Assembly: GCA_903813345.2 (NCBI GenBank)
Contig: CAIIXF020000007.1
Location: forward strand, 37,036,759 to 37,100,758
Direction of reading: 5' to 3'
Source: Owenia fusiformis
Taxonomy: Eukaryota; Annelida; Polychaeta; Sabellida; Oweniidae
DNA length: 64,000 nucleotides
Part shown: one piece after another, positions 35,601 to 43,702 of the stretch
How the letters are laid out: every line of letters starts with the position of its first letter
Position numbering within the stretch: position 1 is the stretch's first letter
Notes under the pieces: generated by a model
The model's database searches: none
Told to the model about the DNA's origin: nothing
What the model saw: only the letters and a program-made list of their open reading frames with translations
Program-made: the position numbers and the translations under genes

Positions 35601-38600
35601 TGGGACAACGTACAATCGATTTGACAACGTACTATGCTTCTGATTTTTAAAAATATAGCCAAAACGTAAACATTTATTAAATCTTTAACCTACCTAATTG
35701 TGAAGTTTAGAGAAACATATTCTTTAAAAATAATCGACACTCGGCGGCAGGGGAAAAAAGATCAATGGAAATGTGGATAAAGCCAACATTTCCCAACAGT
35801 CAGTTATGTGGGAGGAATTACGAAGAAAAAACTCGAGCGCTGATCGAGAATATGTTAAGTTAATTAGAAAGTTAAACGTCTTGCCAAGAGCATGCAACTT
35901 TTTTTTCTTAGATAATTTATCATAGTTTTAGCTTCAAATCGGTGAGTGTGCTTCACTATTTGATAACGTGCATCTAAACTGTGCGACGGTATGTTTTGTC
36001 ACTGTACGATGTCGATGGTTAGGCATGGGTATGTGTCATGCCCAAACTCAATACAAACAGTGTAGATGGGAAACCTTCCAATTATCTATCGCATTGCCAT
36101 ATCAATTGGCGTATTTTAATCAATTTTGTTTGGATTGATGAGAATGAGGATTCTGCTCCTGCTTAACAAAAATATCCCCGGAAGAACGCATTTATGATCT
36201 TCCAGATTTTGCTTAAAATCCATACAAGTGAATTTAATATGTTTCAAATTAGCTGAAACAAGTCTCTGTTATTTTAAGCTAAAAAGCTCATTTGGATAAC
36301 AACAAACATAAAAATCAGTTATTTTATTCATTTCAGGTTCATGGCCTTTCCACAAAGGTGACAACCCTTCAGGATGACTTGTTAATGTCAAATAAAAAGC
36401 TGGTGGATGCTCAACTAAAATATGAGACTGAGGTATTTAAACACAAATGGTGTACAGTTTCTGCATGAAATATTTTTCTATACAAGCTGTAGAAGGAGCG
36501 TACAATAAGCAACGGACGCTTATTTTCAAATGCGTTTATTTTCCTTAATGACAAATCTTTAATCAAATCGATGCATAATTGTTCAGTTGTCAATCAGCCC
36601 TCATATTTTAAGATAAAATGAAGCCAGATATCTTTTGCAATCTTAATTTAAATGAACATAATACATGTACCCCGGGATCGTAATTACCTATTCAATAATT
36701 CACTATTTTAGATTTCTGAAGCTTTTTAGGCGAATTTCGTATATTGAATGTCATCCAAAATGTGTTGTAAAATTATTAATAGAATACAATTTAATAATTT
36801 TATTTCCGTATAATTTTGGTTCCATGACCATCTATATCTTACCTTAACTGAGGTACCCAGTGACCTGCGAATTACATCTTGCGCATATCGCCATTTTGTA
36901 GTTAAAATGACCAAACCAGTTGATACATCTTGCGAAACATCTCTCTTTATCCGGCAGCTCCACCATGTGATATTCCTTTGTATGAATCAATTTACAAACT
37001 AAGTAGTCTTGGGTCAAATACAATTTAATAATTCTATTTCCATATAATTTTGGTTCCACTACCGTACCATCTATCTTATCTAAACTGAGGTACCCCGTGG
37101 CTCGTGCTTTACATCTGGCGCAAATTGCCATATGATATCTCGAATAACCAAACCAGTTGATACATCTTGCGAAACATCTCTCAATACTTGGCAGCTCCAT
37201 TATTTGATATTCTTTTGTTTCAATCTATTGACAAACTAAGTAATCTTTATTTAAATACAAATTAATAATTTTATTTCCTCATAATTTTCGTTCCGTTATC
37301 GTATCATTTATTTTAAATAAACTGAGGTAGCCCGTGGCTTGTGCTTTACATCTGGTGCATATTGCCATATGGTATCTCGAATAACCAAACCAGGTGAGAC
37401 ATTTCGCGAAACATCGCTCCAAATGCTTGAGTCACATTAGTTTTTATTTATCAGCAGGCACCCGGCTGACTGAGTATTTTGTTCAAAATAAAATTACATT
37501 CAGCTTTTAACAAAGTACTCATCGGCCGGGTGCCAGTGTTGAAGATTGGAGCTAATGTGACAACCGCGATACCCGGCAGCTCCACCATGTAATATACTTT
37601 TGTTTCAGTCTATTGACAATAGGTATTCTTTTGTCAATTTCAATTAATAATTTTACTTCTTTATAATTTTGGGTTCCACCATGAGCTCTATGTATAGCCC
37701 ATGGTTCCACGTTCCTCTATCGTATCTAAACTTGGATAACGTATGTCTTGCGCTTCACATCTGGCGAACATAGTGGAACGGCGAACCACGTGGTTTCTCA
37801 AATTACCAAACCAGACATTTAGCAAAACATCCTCAAAACAGTCGCTAATGCACGTATTGCTCACTACTAGACTACAAGCAATAACATAGAATTACAGGGT
37901 GACCCCCAAAAATGCAGTCCTCCATTTCTTCAATATTTTTCTTAAATGAAGGTTGATTGCTTTGAAATTTGGCACACAAAGACTTCATTCAATGCGGGAT
38001 CATCTGGCAAAGTTATAATAATCATAATCTTATATTGACAGAGTTTTGGTCGTTCCAAAATATGCTATGAATTGAATGAAGTCTTTGTGTGCCAAATTTC
38101 AGAGCAATTAACATTCATTTAAGAAAAATATTGAAGAAATGGAGGGTTGCATTTTTTGAGTCACCCTGTATATACACTTATGAATACATGGACAAGAAAT
38201 GTTTTGTTTTATTCAAGTACTATAGGTAGTTCACAAAAATGCTTTGATATCACGTTCTCCTTTCTTAATTTTATATTATAGGTACAGCGACTTCAAAATG
38301 CCCTTGCCCAATCCCAAGCATCCGTAACTGCATTACAAGAGGCAGCAAAGGTAAATATGTAGTTTAGTATATGTGGATTGCTACCCTTACCCTTGTATCA
38401 CACCAAACCAGTTCTCACTACACTTTCTCGAAACGGGCAAAACTGTGTACAAACGGATTAGACTGTCTCGTGGTCGTCACGATACAATCAGAACGAGTAA
38501 CTTTAGAGCTCAACGTACTACGAGCCGAACTGTCGTGATTTAAACCAACAAGGAAACCATCGCACAGGGTATTATCGTTATCAGGTTAATAAAGGATTGT

Positions 38601-41600
38601 GAATACATTCTGCACGGATTAGGGACAAGATTCTACCTTTTTAGAACGAGTTGAACTGTCTGGAAATTATGACATGATCACATTTGCTCCGATCTTCAAC
38701 ACTTGTGCTCGGCCGATGAGTATTTTTAAAACTGATGGCATTTAAAAAACGAACTAAACTAACGTACTGTAACATAGCAACGTACGACGAGATGAAAGCA
38801 TATATGAAAGAATGCTGATGAAAGAGTCGGCAAAAATAGTATTTCCCATAGACCCTATGTTGTAAAATAACTAAAAGTGAAATATCTTTTCTTGTGTTGG
38901 GCAAATAATATTTTCTTTTACTGGACATATTTTAATTTGTATAACTATCAGATACATAAGGGTTATATTAAAAGGGAAAACTGGTGAATATTCAAGTTTA
39001 AAGGAACTTTGTAATACCCTGCCATGTCATTTCCCCCACTTAGCCACCTGGTGGAGAAACTGGTAACTACCTACACTCGCATCTGAGTAATTAGATCGTT
39101 TGACAACGTACATCAAACGTTGAGATACTAGACGAGCGTAATCGCCATAGTTAGACCTCACTAGGGACGCGTTAACGATGTTGTTCGATCGGATATCGTT
39201 TGCACTGCAGTACGTGTGCACACCGACATGGTGCGACCTGAACGAACTGCGATAGAGATGGACGTATTGAAGACTGTTTATGAGCGAAGTAGCTAATTAT
39301 TGTATATGTTTTTCAAGACTGCAATCAGATTTAGTCCATTGTACGACTTTTTGTATGACTGGAAAGAAGCGAACTAATTTGGTGTGATAGGGGGGTAAGA
39401 GGATGATTAGTAATATTGTAATATATACAAATACTAAATATGTCATAAAAAGGGGTAAATGACTAGGTATTACGTATAATTCTTTGTTTAAAAATGATCA
39501 AAAAGCAAGGCACTATATGAAACACCATCCAAAATATACTCTTCACACATGAGAGAGCATTCAAAATATCCTTTACTCTCGAGAGATCATTTAAATTACT
39601 TTTCACACTAAAAGTTGTTAGTCTGCAAAAAAGATTCGCATTCATTTCTAAAGTCCCATGCGTTATACGTAACTTATCAGTTCCCGAACGTTTAATTCAA
39701 TTCTGCTATAAAGAGGGCGAAAAAGACAAAATAAGCTTTGCCGGGGATGCTTTTTATCTAAAGATGATGTTATACAAATGTATTTTCTTAAAGTTCATGT
39801 CGTAAAAATGTTTTAATTGTTTTAAGGTATTCTAATCAATGAAAACAGATAACACGATCAACAAAATGCGTAATGATTTTTTAACTTAATTTGGAATCGC
39901 AATGGAAATTTCCCATTTATTCCAATATTGCTCAAAAGGCATTGCATGAAACTGGCAAAAGTAAAAACATCAGTGTATCATTTTATAAAGTAAGATAGCC
40001 CTGTTTTCACCCAGACTTTTCGCTGTCCAGACAATAGGTATCAGAAGTGACGTAATACTTGCCCTTTGGCACGGATTAAGGGTGACTATTTGTACTGCTG
40101 AAGGAGGATTTGCTCCCTGAATGCAACATTGATATTTTGCCTAAAATGGTATCGTGACCTTTAACCTTATATACACGTGACAGTTTTTGAAATGGCAGAA
40201 CTGCATGTCACGATACCATATATATAATGGGGCAGAATATCGATGTTGCATTCTGGGAGCCAATCCTTCTTGAGCACTGCTCAATATTTGGAAGACACAT
40301 CTCTAAGAAAATGAAAAGTTGCATGTCGTTGATTACCGGCAGCTCCACCACCTGATCTTATATTTATTCATTTTATCGACATTGACAATTTGAGGCAATT
40401 ACAATTTTATTTCCTTTTAATTTGGGTTCCATAATTACCATAAATGTTGAATTTTGCATCTAAACTGAGGTACCATGTGGCTTACGCTTTTCATTTTGAG
40501 TGCATCGCCACGTGTGGTATCTCAAATTACCAAACCAGATTTGGAAACATTGCTCAATAACACGTAAAAGGATAAAACTCTCACTAATGCCTTGGTCACA
40601 TTACTTCCGATTTTCACTACGGCGCCCGGGCGATTGAGTATTTTGTTCAAAATTGAATACAATATTGAACAAAACACTCAATCGGGCGGGCGCCGGCCGA
40701 TGGATCGGCGCAAATGTGACCCGGGCATTACGTATAGCTCAATGATTGCCCTCAGATTTTGAATCACAATTCAAACATGATAACATATTAAGACTGAAGG
40801 ACATTTCTTTAGAAAGTGGTAGTAATACAGGGTGTTTTATAATGACCGTCTCCCCGTCCACATATATATTTTATCACTTAACCCTTAATCTATATGTCAT
40901 TGTGAATCTTTCTGGACGAATTCCGACCCTTGGTTATTGCTTTTGACAGATCACATAGCTTTTAAAGAAATATGTGGCTGTCACGGTTATGCCAAAGATC
41001 AAATAGGCACCTTTTGTAGTAATATGTAGGAAGAAGTAAAAAATACTGAACTAAATTTAAATTATTTTAAAAAGTCAAGAATTGAACGAGCTTTTATGAT
41101 ATGGAGAAATGTTATCTAGGATTGATGATTTACGGGGGACGGCCATTATGAAACACCCTGTAACGTGGAATTTCGCACGTTCAGTAAACCAAGCAGCATT
41201 CAGATTCTACAGTGTGTTAAGTTCCTGAAGTGGTTTTGATGAAACTCTACCTACTTACCACACATTAAATGAAGCTAATTTGTGCCAAATTAAAAATGCA
41301 AAAAACACCATGGACATGATGGAAGTCATTTGGTTTTATTGCGGTTGCATGTTTTACACCAATGTCTGCGTTTTGAAGTATTTTTCTATTACAAATGTCT
41401 TCTGAGCAGGTGTCCAAGACATTATGTTTTTTCCAATAGCTAATTACATGAGCTATACATTTGAGGTACCTTTTTTCTTTCCTAAAACAATAAACACAAT
41501 TGGTTAGTATTTTCCAAGATATAGCGATTTCTTACGGTTGCTTTTTTGAACACCCTGTATAAAACTCTTACTATTAAAATCTCAACATTTCAACATTAAC

Positions 41601-43546
41601 TTTTACTCAATGGTCCAATCTAATGATGAATAAAATTATGGAAAATCATGGCAGTAAGGTCAGAAAAGTGAAATGATGTGGTTTATGTCATCTAGGATTG
41701 GTGATTTACGGGGGACGACATTTAGATCCTTTTGCAGCAAACAAATTGTTTACAGTTTCAATATGGAATTACACTTAATCGTCACAACTTAAGAAATATA
41801 ATATAATAAACAAACTTCTAGAAATTTTGTCAGCTTTAAAATGCTTTTTATTTCAACATTCTAGCTCAATTACTTAGAAAGTTCTGAGCGTTTTATTTGG
41901 CTTGGTCTAATATATTATAATGGTCAACAAAAGCACATTTGCCCTTACAGAAAAATCAGAAACATTAGTTTCAATTCCTTTATTTCACAAGATTAAGCAT
42001 AATCTCGAGATGGAATGTAACTCAGAAGTAAAATCAAAAATACAAGTTTTGAACTCATTTTTAATAATACTGCATCATTAATTGTCAAGAATTCAAAGAT
42101 TGCGTGATTTTAAATAGAATTTTGCAAGGGAATGCGTTTTTTAATAAGATGAACAGGTGGCCAATCTTTGCAACAAAATCTTAATATAGAGCGAAATTGA
42201 TTGACAATGGGTCCTTGCGGACCAGCTTATTTATTTTTAGCGAGGGTTGTCAGCTAGAAAATCAATACAGGTCCAATGCAACAAAAAGTAAACAAAACTT
42301 CGTTTTCATCCCTTTCCCTAAAATAATGTTTTTGGCGCTAAACTTTGCCTAGATAACTTTTGCAACGCATCATATTCGTCTGCTTGTTCCATTCAGTAAT
42401 ACATAACATCATTTTGTGCTACAAATATGATAAATATCAGGTAATATGAATTGTTTATTTGTAATTGTTTATTTGCACTTTGTAGATAAACACTTACTAT
42501 TACAGATCTAATAAACAATAAAATGCTACATATGCAAATTCCAATAAGGCAAAGTAAAAACTTGTGTTTGATCCTTCTAATTATATGTCAGATTATCTAC
42601 AATTCAAATTGCTACAAAATTAGTTTTGAAAATTCATATAAAACTCATTAAATCTTTTGTTTTAATCTCATAAATTTATTGTTTTGAACTGAATTATTGA
42701 TGCTAACTTTTATATTAATGTTTTGATTTGATGTGATTGCAGGTCAGCAAGCTTGTGGAAATGAAACTCAAGAAAAAGCCAATAGTGGAGAAGAAGAATC
42801 TACGATCAAATACGATACAAGATCTAACTCTCATTCCCAATGGCCATTTTGCAGTAACAGGTCTTGGCATTTCCACAAAGATATATGGCCGAGAGCACAA
42901 CCAGTTGAAAGATCTTGGAAAGCAGTTCCTTTTCGTAACATTAACTTCCGATGGCCATCTGGCATTCACCAACAACACGAACACCATAAGTGTCTACAGT
43001 GTAGACGGGACCCCCACACGGGACATCACCTGCAGAGGACCTGCAGCTAAGCTACAGCTAGCAGGTATTACATCAACCCCTGCAGGTGAGCTGCTTGTAT
43101 GTGATCGCACCACCAAGACAGTGTACCGTGTGGATCCGTCCACTGGAGACACGACTCCCCTTTCCAAGCCTGATACATTCGTGACCCCTTGCTATGTGGC
43201 ATCAACAACATCTGATGTCACCATAGTCAGCGACTACATGGGTCATTGTATTAAAGGCTTGGATAAAGATGGCAGGGAAGTTTTGAATTACGGGAAGCGC
43301 GGCAGTGGTCAGGGTGAGTTGAAGTTCCCCTGTGGTGTCTGCACAGATGCAGCCAACCACATCATAGTTGCAGACAGTCACAACAACAGGGTACATCTCC
43401 TGACCCCTGACGCCAAATTCCTTCACTATCTGCTTTCCGAGAAAGATGGCGTGTTTGGCCCCCGTTCTGTTGCCATCAACCAGGAGGGGCAACTGGTAGT
43501 TGGAGATAACGATGGCAACATATTCACTATTACATACAGGAAGTGA
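17407..43546 (+). CDS. RING-nucleotidyltransferase-TPR-coiled-coil-NHL protein (TRIM-NHL-like)
   Basis: One gene model of 22 recognised exons, all joined in phase 0: 17407-17604, 24860-25105, 25932-28055, 28268-28330, 28770-28865, 29019-29102, fourteen 96-nt exons (29954-33195), 36337-36432, 38282-38350 and 42743-43546. If all are used the protein has about 1,707 residues. In order it has a C3HC4 RING finger (10-52), a charged helix (67-148), a coil plus a GlnD/DUF294-type nucleotidyltransferase core (motif at about 386-400), a helical substrate-domain-like region and TPR-like helices (to 856), a long coiled coil (857-1440) and an NHL-type propeller (1441-1707). RING and NHL proteins of the TRIM class are ubiquitin ligases; here no B-box is seen and a nucleotidyltransferase domain stands in the middle. 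A TATA-like ATTTATAAG lies about 50 nt before the ATG. That all exons belong to one transcript is inferred from strand, order, phase and domain logic. A split into two genes, or missed exons in the large introns, remains possible. Confidence 0.72.
17745..17880. repeat. G-rich tandem repeat, about four diverged units
   Basis: Units of about 40 bp contain CCGAAAAAAATCT followed by G-rich GGGGGTTGGTGG. The apparent Pro/Phe-rich minus-strand ORFs here come from this repeat. Confidence 0.65.
17935..18420. repeat. Dispersed repeat, copies A and B (direct)
   Basis: A unit of about 330 bp begins TTTTCTAATATT(A/G)(C/T)AGAT and includes CGCTATCAATATGGCTTCACT. A second, truncated copy follows at 18285. 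Inverted copies lie at 20985-21320 and 21335-21690, so the 18.0-21.7 kb stretch is a large, loose inverted repeat. Confidence 0.7.
18811..19652. mobile_element. Inverted-repeat element, second copy of the 567-1224 type
   Basis: The left end ACTTTAAGTCCCCGTCTAAA and the right end TTTATATGGGGACTTTAAAT are near complements and resemble the ends at 567-1224. The interior is AT-rich and non-coding. Confidence 0.6.
20055..20405. mobile_element. MITE with TACACTCCCC ends
   Basis: The ends TACACTCCCCCCCATAAGTT and AACTTATGGAGGGGAGTGTA are complementary. The repeat continues inward with TTGGCAAC/GTTGCCAA and AAAGCCTCTTT/AAAGAGGCTTT. The middle carries the hairpin GGTCAAGTAAATTTTATTTACTTGACC. Confidence 0.85.
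20985..21690. repeat. Dispersed repeat, copies C and D (inverted)
   Basis: Two tandem copies, in the opposite orientation to 17935-18420, share TTAGTTAAGCCA(C/T)(G/A)TTGATAGC and ACATCCTAGGAATAT. The two copies are separated by about 20 bp. Confidence 0.7.
21727..22359. mobile_element. MITE with TA-CAGGGTGATTCATAATGACCG ends
   Basis: The left end TACAGGGTGATTCATAATGA pairs with the right end TCACTATGAAACACCCTGTA, with TA at both edges. The same family occurs at 40826-41162 and as a relic near 41690. Confidence 0.8.
22365..22548. mobile_element. Truncated copy of the 16043-16688 MITE
   Basis: Only one end is present. It shares ATACTTGGC(A/G)AATCAATGTAAC and TATGACACATACTAT with the intact copy and ends ACTTTCGGGACACCCTGTA after a G run. 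It lies directly against the element at 21727-22359. Confidence 0.75.
24860..25105 (+). CDS. Charged coiled-coil exon of the TRIM-NHL-like gene
   Basis: Eighty-two codons between acceptor TGCTACCTTCAG and donor GAAGAT|GTAAGA. The first 20 residues are Leu-rich (LLSLTTLDEEVSQLLKSL). The rest is an Arg/Glu/Lys/Gln-rich single helix with repeats such as EERQRIEKEA and EEQRQLAEEHQR. A nearer AG (before ATGAAGAGG) would break phase 0, so the CTTCAG site was chosen. It takes the place a B-box/coil would have in a TRIM protein. Confidence 0.82.
25932..28055 (+). CDS. Large exon: nucleotidyltransferase core and TPR-like helices
   Basis: A single 708-codon exon, phase 0 at both ends (acceptor TGTATTGCAG, donor GCAGAG|GTGAAC). 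Exon residues 1-215 are mainly helical and charged. At 231-254 the stretch FALIAFGSFSRKETTPFSD then VEF has the GS...R.E.T..SDxE pattern of GlnD/DUF294-type nucleotidyltransferases, with G238-S239 and the acidic pair D250/E252 in the metal-binding positions. Residues of about 440-510 (HVKKEIYRL, NAAELRLRCYTE) resemble the helical domain that follows in that family. Residues of about 573-708 form TPR-like helix pairs (NAIAYMLMRNQEKAKTYL; CALQQKGNIEDATEVL). The family includes enzymes that transfer nucleotides to proteins. Whether this one is active, and on what, is unknown. An upstream in-frame extension to 25779 is intron sequence. Confidence 0.85.
28268..28330 (+). CDS. Short coiled-coil exon, 21 codons
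   Basis: Phase-0 exon (TTTTTTTAG acceptor, GAAAAG|GTATAT donor) encoding three heptads with KLRNGLDEAKQLLKIANEK. It links the TPR end to the coil. Confidence 0.7.
28770..28865 (+). CDS. Coiled-coil exon, 32 codons (array-like founder)
   Basis: It is 96 nt and phase 0. The residues FSSKVNTLQEELTMTKDNL are clearly related to the tandem exons downstream (SSKVKSLQDELAMANNNL), but diverged, so it probably resembles the ancestor from which the array expanded. Confidence 0.8.
29019..29102 (+). CDS. Coiled-coil exon, 28 codons
   Basis: It is 84 nt and phase 0, exactly four heptads, and contains VKRLQDELLKASNNLTEVE. Related to the array exons but four residues shorter. Confidence 0.78.
29103..29953 (+). 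other. Intron with a palindrome
   Basis: Between coil exons. It contains palindrome copy 5 (29660-29795) and otherwise nothing recognisable. Confidence 0.6.
29660..29795. repeat. Palindrome, GACCGTAGGGACCGAGGG loop family copy 5
   Basis: The outer arms (TTTTTGATACAGGGTATATC / GATATACCCGGTATTAAAAA) and inner arms (AAATACAACATATTAACCC / GGGTTGATATATTGTATTT) flank CGAGGGACCGTAGGGACCG. The loop matches copy 3 and the copy at 44251, while the stems do not. Confidence 0.8.
29954..33195 (+). CDS. Array of fourteen tandem 96-nt coiled-coil exons
   Basis: Exons: 29954-30049, 30148-30243, 30358-30453, 30567-30662, 30777-30872, 30974-31069, 31184-31279, 31394-31489, 31588-31683, 31798-31893, 32261-32356, 32462-32557, 32897-32992, 33100-33195. 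Each is 32 codons, phase 0 at both ends, with consensus start ALDLSSKVKSLQDELAMANN and end EEKQRSEAE. Heptad positions are held by L4, V8, L11, L15, A18 and L22. Thirty-two residues equals three heptads plus one hendecad, so the coil keeps register across repeats with one stutter each. Exons 1, 7, 8 and 10 differ from one another at only a few residues, and 2 and 9 encode the same peptide; 13 and 14 are the most diverged. All donors are GT and acceptors AG. Addition or skipping of any copy keeps the frame, so coil length could vary between transcripts or alleles. Confidence 0.88.
31939..32210 (+). mobile_element. Insertion in a coil intron with a tRNA-like segment
   Basis: The intron between the tenth and eleventh array exons carries about 270 bp absent from its siblings. 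Its 3' part (about 32128-32206) has an A-box-like GAGTTGGCCGAGAGGGC and a B-box-like GCGAGTTCGAGACG with spacing fitting a Leu/Ser-type tRNA, though no clean cloverleaf. It is probably a tRNA-derived SINE fragment or tRNA pseudogene. Confidence 0.45.
33965..35535. mobile_element. Large inverted-repeat element, arms of about 450-700 bp
   Basis: The left arm includes CACGCCTAACCATCGACA, GATGTACGATGTCACTATTTA and CGAACAGTGCTCGATTTTTTCG. The right arm carries their complements (TAAATAGTGACATCGTACATC, CGAAAAAATCGAGCACTGCTCG, TGTCGATGGTTAGGC-like). The left terminus is partly duplicated (33985 and 34088). The centre (about 34690-35050) is unrelated single-copy DNA. No ORF; possibly a foldback-type element. 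Confidence 0.75.
35555..36040. repeat. Third, partial arm of the foldback element
   Basis: Direct repeat of the right arm of 33965-35535, sharing GGGTTAAAACTGTGAATTGA, CAATGGGACAACGTAC and ending CGATGTCGATGGTTAGGC. It is more diverged and lacks the inverted partner. Confidence 0.7.
36337..36432 (+). CDS. Coiled-coil exon, 32 codons, after the array
   Basis: It is 96 nt and phase 0 (TTCATTTCAG acceptor, ACTGAG|GTATTT donor). It encodes LSTKVTTLQDDLLMSNKKL and is homologous to the array unit but diverged, like the upstream exon at 28770. Confidence 0.8.
36785..37790 (-). repeat. 237-bp repeat with a conserved Cys-rich reading frame
   Basis: Four tandem or near-tandem units start near 36785, 37020, 37257 and 37640; a fifth relic is at about 40340-40560. 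On the minus strand two adjacent units (37200-36844) form one open frame of 118 codons. Each unit carries ERCFARCINWFGY, then MAICARC and TGYLSL: a C-x3-C...C-x2-C pattern about 20 residues apart. The third unit keeps ERCFAKC, WFGYSRYHMAICTRC and TGYLSL but has a stop after it. The fourth and fifth are broken. Unit length is 79 codons, so repeats stay in frame. I do not recognise the family; it may be a decayed zinc-knuckle gene or a coding piece carried by a mobile element. Confidence 0.55.
37430..37570. mobile_element. Short palindromic element, GTCACATTAG ends
   Basis: The arms GTCACATTAG and CTAATGTGAC enclose CACCCGGCTGACTGAGTA and TACTCATCGGCCGGGTG. It is inserted between units of the 237-bp repeat. 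A second member lies at 40597-40730. Confidence 0.75.
37893..38170. mobile_element. Nearly perfect palindromic MITE, TA-CAGGGTGAC ends
   Basis: The arms of about 110 bp are near complements: TACAGGGTGACCCCCAAAAA against TTTTTTGAGTCACCCTGTA, then CCTCCATTTCTTCAATATTT and GGCACACAAAGACTTCATTC with their complements. The spacer is under 60 bp. TA at both edges. Such fidelity suggests a recent insertion. It ends about 110 bp before the next coil exon. Confidence 0.85.
38282..38350 (+). CDS. Coiled-coil exon, 23 codons
   Basis: It is 69 nt and phase 0 (ATATTATAG acceptor, GCAAAG|GTAAAT donor). It encodes VQRLQNALAQSQASVTALQE, a helix related to coil ends rather than to the 32-codon unit. Confidence 0.72.
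40095..40280. mobile_element. Palindromic element, AAGGAGGATT...AATCCTTCTT
   Basis: The arms CTGAAGGAGGATTTGCTCCC and GGGAGCCAATCCTTCTTGAG pair, and inside them TGCAACATTGATATT / AATATCGATGTTGCA and ATGGTATCGTGAC / GTCACGATACCAT. A related pair lies at about 55433-55770. Confidence 0.8.
40597..40730. mobile_element. Short palindromic element, second member of the 37430 family
   Basis: The arms GGTCACATT and AATGTGACC enclose GCGCCCGGGCGATTGAGTAT and the complementary ACTCAATCGGGCGGGCGCC. The GC-rich CCCGGCG ends contrast with the AT-rich surroundings. Confidence 0.75.
40826..41162. mobile_element. MITE with TA-CAGGGTGTTTTATAATGACCG ends
   Basis: The left end TACAGGGTGTTTTATAATGA and the right end CATTATGAAACACCCTGTA are complementary with TA edges. 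Same family as 21727-22359 but about half its length. Confidence 0.8.
42743..43546 (+). CDS. NHL-type beta-propeller exon (C-terminus of the TRIM-NHL-like gene)
   Basis: Acceptor TGTGATTGCAG in phase 0; 267 codons to TGA 43544-43546. After a basic coil end (KLVEMKLKKKPIVEKKNL) come blades with the NHL rhythm: IQDLTLIPNGHFAVTG, FVTLTSDGHLAFTNNTN, LAGITSTPAGELLVCDRTT, GVCTDAANHIIVADSHNNRV, SVAINQEGQLVVGDNDGNI, with G-x-G-x-L-x-P before a blade (GQGELKFPCGV). In TRIM-NHL proteins this propeller binds RNA or protein partners. Five to six blades can be counted, and the fold is complete by its C-terminal strand. GC content is higher than in the coil exons. Confidence 0.88.
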   Translation, partial: VSKLVEMKLKKKPIVEKKNLRSNTIQDLTLIPNGHFAVTGLGISTKIYGREHNQLKDLGKQFLFVTLTSDGHLAFTNNTNTISVYSVDGTPTRDITCRGPAAKLQLAGITSTPAGELLVCDRTTKTVYRVDPSTGDTTPLSKPDTFVTPCYVASTTSDVTIVSDYMGHCIKGLDKDGREVLNYGKRGSGQGELKFPCGVCTDAANHIIVADSHNNRVHLLTPDAKFLHYLLSEKDGVFGPRSVAINQEGQLVVGDNDGNIFTITYRK

Positions 43547-43696
43547 GGTAAATAGAAAACAAAACATTAAAACAATTAGTTAATATCAATCAAATACTGC
43601 ATTATTACATGAATATAACGTTTTAAATACATCAATTTATAATAACAAATGATTACAAATTGAAAATAATTGAGAAAATATGTTAAAATAATGTTA

Positions 43697-43702
43697 AATA
43701 AA
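43697..43702 (+). terminator. Possible polyadenylation signal of the TRIM-NHL-like gene
   Basis: AATAAA about 150 nt after the stop codon. The position is plausible, but the hexamer is common in this AT-rich flank. Confidence 0.35.

Larger units (their letters stand above)
33196..36336 (+). other. Intron with a large inverted repeat
   Basis: It contains the long palindrome at 33965-35535 and a third arm copy to 36040. A 123-codon ORF at 33495-33866 has no recognisable family and no splice logic with its neighbours, so I did not call it. Confidence 0.6.
38351..42742 (+). other. Last intron of the TRIM-NHL-like gene, MITE-rich
   Basis: 4.4 kb with the elements at 40095-40280, 40597-40730 and 40826-41162 and a relic MITE end at about 41550 (AACACCCTGTATAA). 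No further coding exon is supported. 41720-42740 is plain AT-rich DNA. Confidence 0.6.

Noticed and set aside
36844-37200. Calling the 118-codon Cys-rich ORF a gene
   Set aside because: Neighbouring units carry stops, there is no start or splice context, and it is part of a repeat; kept as a finding only.
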